Source of the DNA: Ignavibacteriales bacterium
Lineage (GTDB): Bacteria > Bacteroidota > Ignavibacteria > UBA10030 > SZUA-254
NCBI GenBank assembly: GCA_016214905.1
Contig: JACRMQ010000007.1
Span: 695,695-759,694 of the forward strand
Reading direction: 5' to 3'
DNA length: 64,000 bases
Shown: one piece after another, positions 62,830 through 64,000 of the stretch
Layout of the letters: each line of letters begins with the position of its first letter
Numbering within the stretch: position 1 is the first letter of the stretch
Position numbers and translations under genes: made by a program
The notes under the pieces: generated by a model
What the model was told of the DNA's origin: nothing
The model's database searches: none
The model's input: only the letters and a program-made list of their open reading frames with translations

Positions 62830-63657
62830 CTAACGCATTAATATCATTTTCTTGGTTTGGATAAAATCTCCCGCTGATAATTTATAAAAATATACACCGC
62901 TTGGAACGTTATTAGCACTCCATGTTACAGTATATTCACCTTGTTGTTTTTTGTCTTGAACAAGCGTTGCTACTTCTCTGCCAAGCACATCATAGACTTT
63001 AAGTGTGATGAAACTTTCTTTTGGTACTGAGAATGATATTTTTGTTTGTGGGTTGAAGGGGTTGGGATAATTTTGAAACAATTGAAAATTATATAGTTGA
63101 CTAACTATGTTGGGGGCATAGACTAATGTTCCGAATTCCTTCCCATTTATTTTTGCATAAATAAGTGTAGACCGATATGGCCAACCACCACCATAATTTT
63201 CCTGAGAAATTATACCGAATCCGAATGCAAAACCACAAACACCATCCGTGGGTCCAGCATATAGAACACAGGTTGGAATACCAAGTATCGTATCAAATTT
63301 GGATGAATTTGAATGTGATAGGTCATATATGATTGATTCATGTCCTGGGTCTACCCAAGCGCAAACATATCCACTTGATGTATCTATCCGCTGATAATAG
63401 ACAGATGGGTATATGTTACTTGTGAATGCATAATATCTGATTCCGTTTGACATAATAGAATCATGCAATATTTCCCACTTCTCGTAATACATATGAGAAG
63501 GTGGATTGCTAATCCCATTTCTCCAATCAAATTGCCACACATTTCCAACTTGGAGAGGATAGAAAGATGTCAACGAATTTTTTAATTGAGAAATGGCTTT
63601 CGAAGAAAGGAGAGTCAATGTACAAAATAAAATGTAGGCTGAAATATATAGTTTCAT
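62830..63657 (-). CDS. Secreted protein with type IX secretion C-terminal sorting domain
   Basis: A 275-residue protein with a signal peptide (about 1-24) and a type A T9SS sorting domain at the end: FQNYPNPFNPQTKISFSVP (about residues 193-211), LKVYDVLGREVATLV, and the final QTKKMILMR. The central 165 residues are a strand-rich region starting with SFYPLQVGNVWQFDW, an opening seen in many secreted proteins of Ignavibacteria and relatives; no enzyme motif is visible. It would be exported by Sec and then moved across the outer membrane by T9SS. No T9SS machinery gene lies in the window. Confidence 0.88.
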   Translation of the reverse strand: MKLYISAYILFCTLTLLSSKAISQLKNSLTSFYPLQVGNVWQFDWRNGISNPPSHMYYEKWEILHDSIMSNGIRYYAFTSNIYPSVYYQRIDTSSGYVCAWVDPGHESIIYDLSHSNSSKFDTILGIPTCVLYAGPTDGVCGFAFGFGIISQENYGGGWPYRSTLIYAKINGKEFGTLVYAPNIVSQLYNFQLFQNYPNPFNPQTKISFSVPKESFITLKVYDVLGREVATLVQDKKQQGEYTVTWSANNVPSGVYFYKLSAGDFIQTKKMILMR

Positions 63658-63793
63658 TGAAATCTCTTGATCCTTTATAGCGCAACTGTCTAACTACTAA
63701 TTATCTTGCGCAGTTGTATATCTATGTAATCGCAATAATGTAATTGAATGTTTTGTAAAAGTCAACCAACATTCGCCCCGACTGATGACATTC

Positions 63794-63832
63794 TTATTTC
63801 ATCAAAACCATTTTTTAGTTTGGATAAATTTT
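63794..63832 (-). pseudogene. Remnant of a T9SS sorting-domain end
   Basis: On the minus strand the bases read KFIQTKK and then, after a shift of one base in a run of six A, MVLMK and a stop, matching FIQTKKMILMR at the end of the neighbouring T9SS protein. No more of that gene is visible, because the receiver gene ends immediately upstream. Confidence 0.5.
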
Positions 63833-63836
63833 CGAA

Positions 63837-64000
63837 CTATCGATGGGCAAGATTCTCGATATTGTAACGCAAGGTTTCCAAATCGTATGGTTTTGTCATG
63901 AACTCGTCGGCGCCGCCATCGTGCGACATGATCTTATGTTTTAAATCGGCGTATGCCGTGAGCATGATTGTTTTTGTGGCAGGATATTCTTTTTTTATGA
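63837..64000 (-). CDS. Response regulator receiver domain, C-terminal end only
   Basis: The frame enters from the right edge and ends at TAG 63837-63839. The 54 visible residues hold the second half of a receiver domain: Thr in TIMLTAYAD and the conserved Lys in DEFMTKPYDLETL. The acidic pair and phospho-acceptor Asp lie outside the window. The protein stops soon after the domain, so it could be a stand-alone receiver like the one at 61767-62135 or the end of a longer signalling protein. Confidence 0.8.
   Translation of the reverse strand, partial: IKKEYPATKTIMLTAYADLKHKIMSHDGGADEFMTKPYDLETLRYNIENLAHR

Overview
The window looks like a chromosomal segment from an uncultured or little-studied Gram-negative bacterium of the Bacteroidota/Ignavibacteria (FCB) lineage. 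The evidence is a C-terminal type IX secretion sorting tail on one protein, lipid A and LPS genes (lpxB, lpxK, lptD), an OprP-type porin, a serine palmitoyltransferase of the bacterial sphingolipid type, a TAnnTTTG-like promoter element, and AT-leaning codon use. This assignment is inference; no rRNA is present.

Bases 1 to about 8.49 kb are the right part of an integrated mobile element. It ends in a large serine recombinase whose last codons run into the 3' half of an initiator tRNA-fMet gene, the likely attachment site. Its tightly packed plus-strand genes are a protein cut by the left edge, a DUF4373-type replication protein, a minimal family X polymerase-like nucleotidyltransferase, a zinc ribbon protein, a YdjM (DUF457) membrane hydrolase fused to an HlyD-like adaptor region, a RadA-like ATPase without the Lon-like domain, and a membrane-anchored AAA ATPase. 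I could not match the stretch from 2.55 to 6.5 kb to a described system; it is the best candidate for something new. Dispersed host-type repeats have entered this element in at least three places.

From 8.5 to 18.5 kb are a likely sphingolipid/ceramide cluster (SDR reductase divergent from spt and a GNAT-like acyltransferase), ilvE, a universal stress protein, a small unknown membrane protein, a decayed copy of a dehydrogenase C-terminus, a fused branched-chain 2-oxoacid dehydrogenase E1, a YmdB-type phosphodiesterase and folD. From 18.5 to 27 kb is a complete minus-strand phosphate regulon: phoB-phoR-porin-pstS-pstC-pstA-pstB-small membrane ORF-phoU. Two matching boxes, each of four TAAC-type units spaced 11 bp apart, sit about 60 to 70 bases upstream of the porin and pstC starts.

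From 27.6 to 58 kb nearly everything is on the plus strand: GlcNAc kinase and a GH3/beta-lactamase-fold fusion (wall recycling), P5C dehydrogenase, sucC, a DinB-family protein, tpiA, a membrane-anchored GH2-like protein lacking the usual nucleophile, smc, a HAD phosphatase, an ICMT-like methyltransferase, lpxB-lpxK, a class I amidotransferase, ppdK, queA, ispD, plsY, gpsA, a DivIC/FtsB protein, rarA, a ROK kinase and lptD.

From 58 to 64 kb the minus strand carries tig-clpP-clpX, tRNA-Leu, a stand-alone receiver protein, a T9SS-tailed secreted protein and the end of another receiver protein; a plus-strand tRNA-Arg is followed by a cluster of dispersed repeats.
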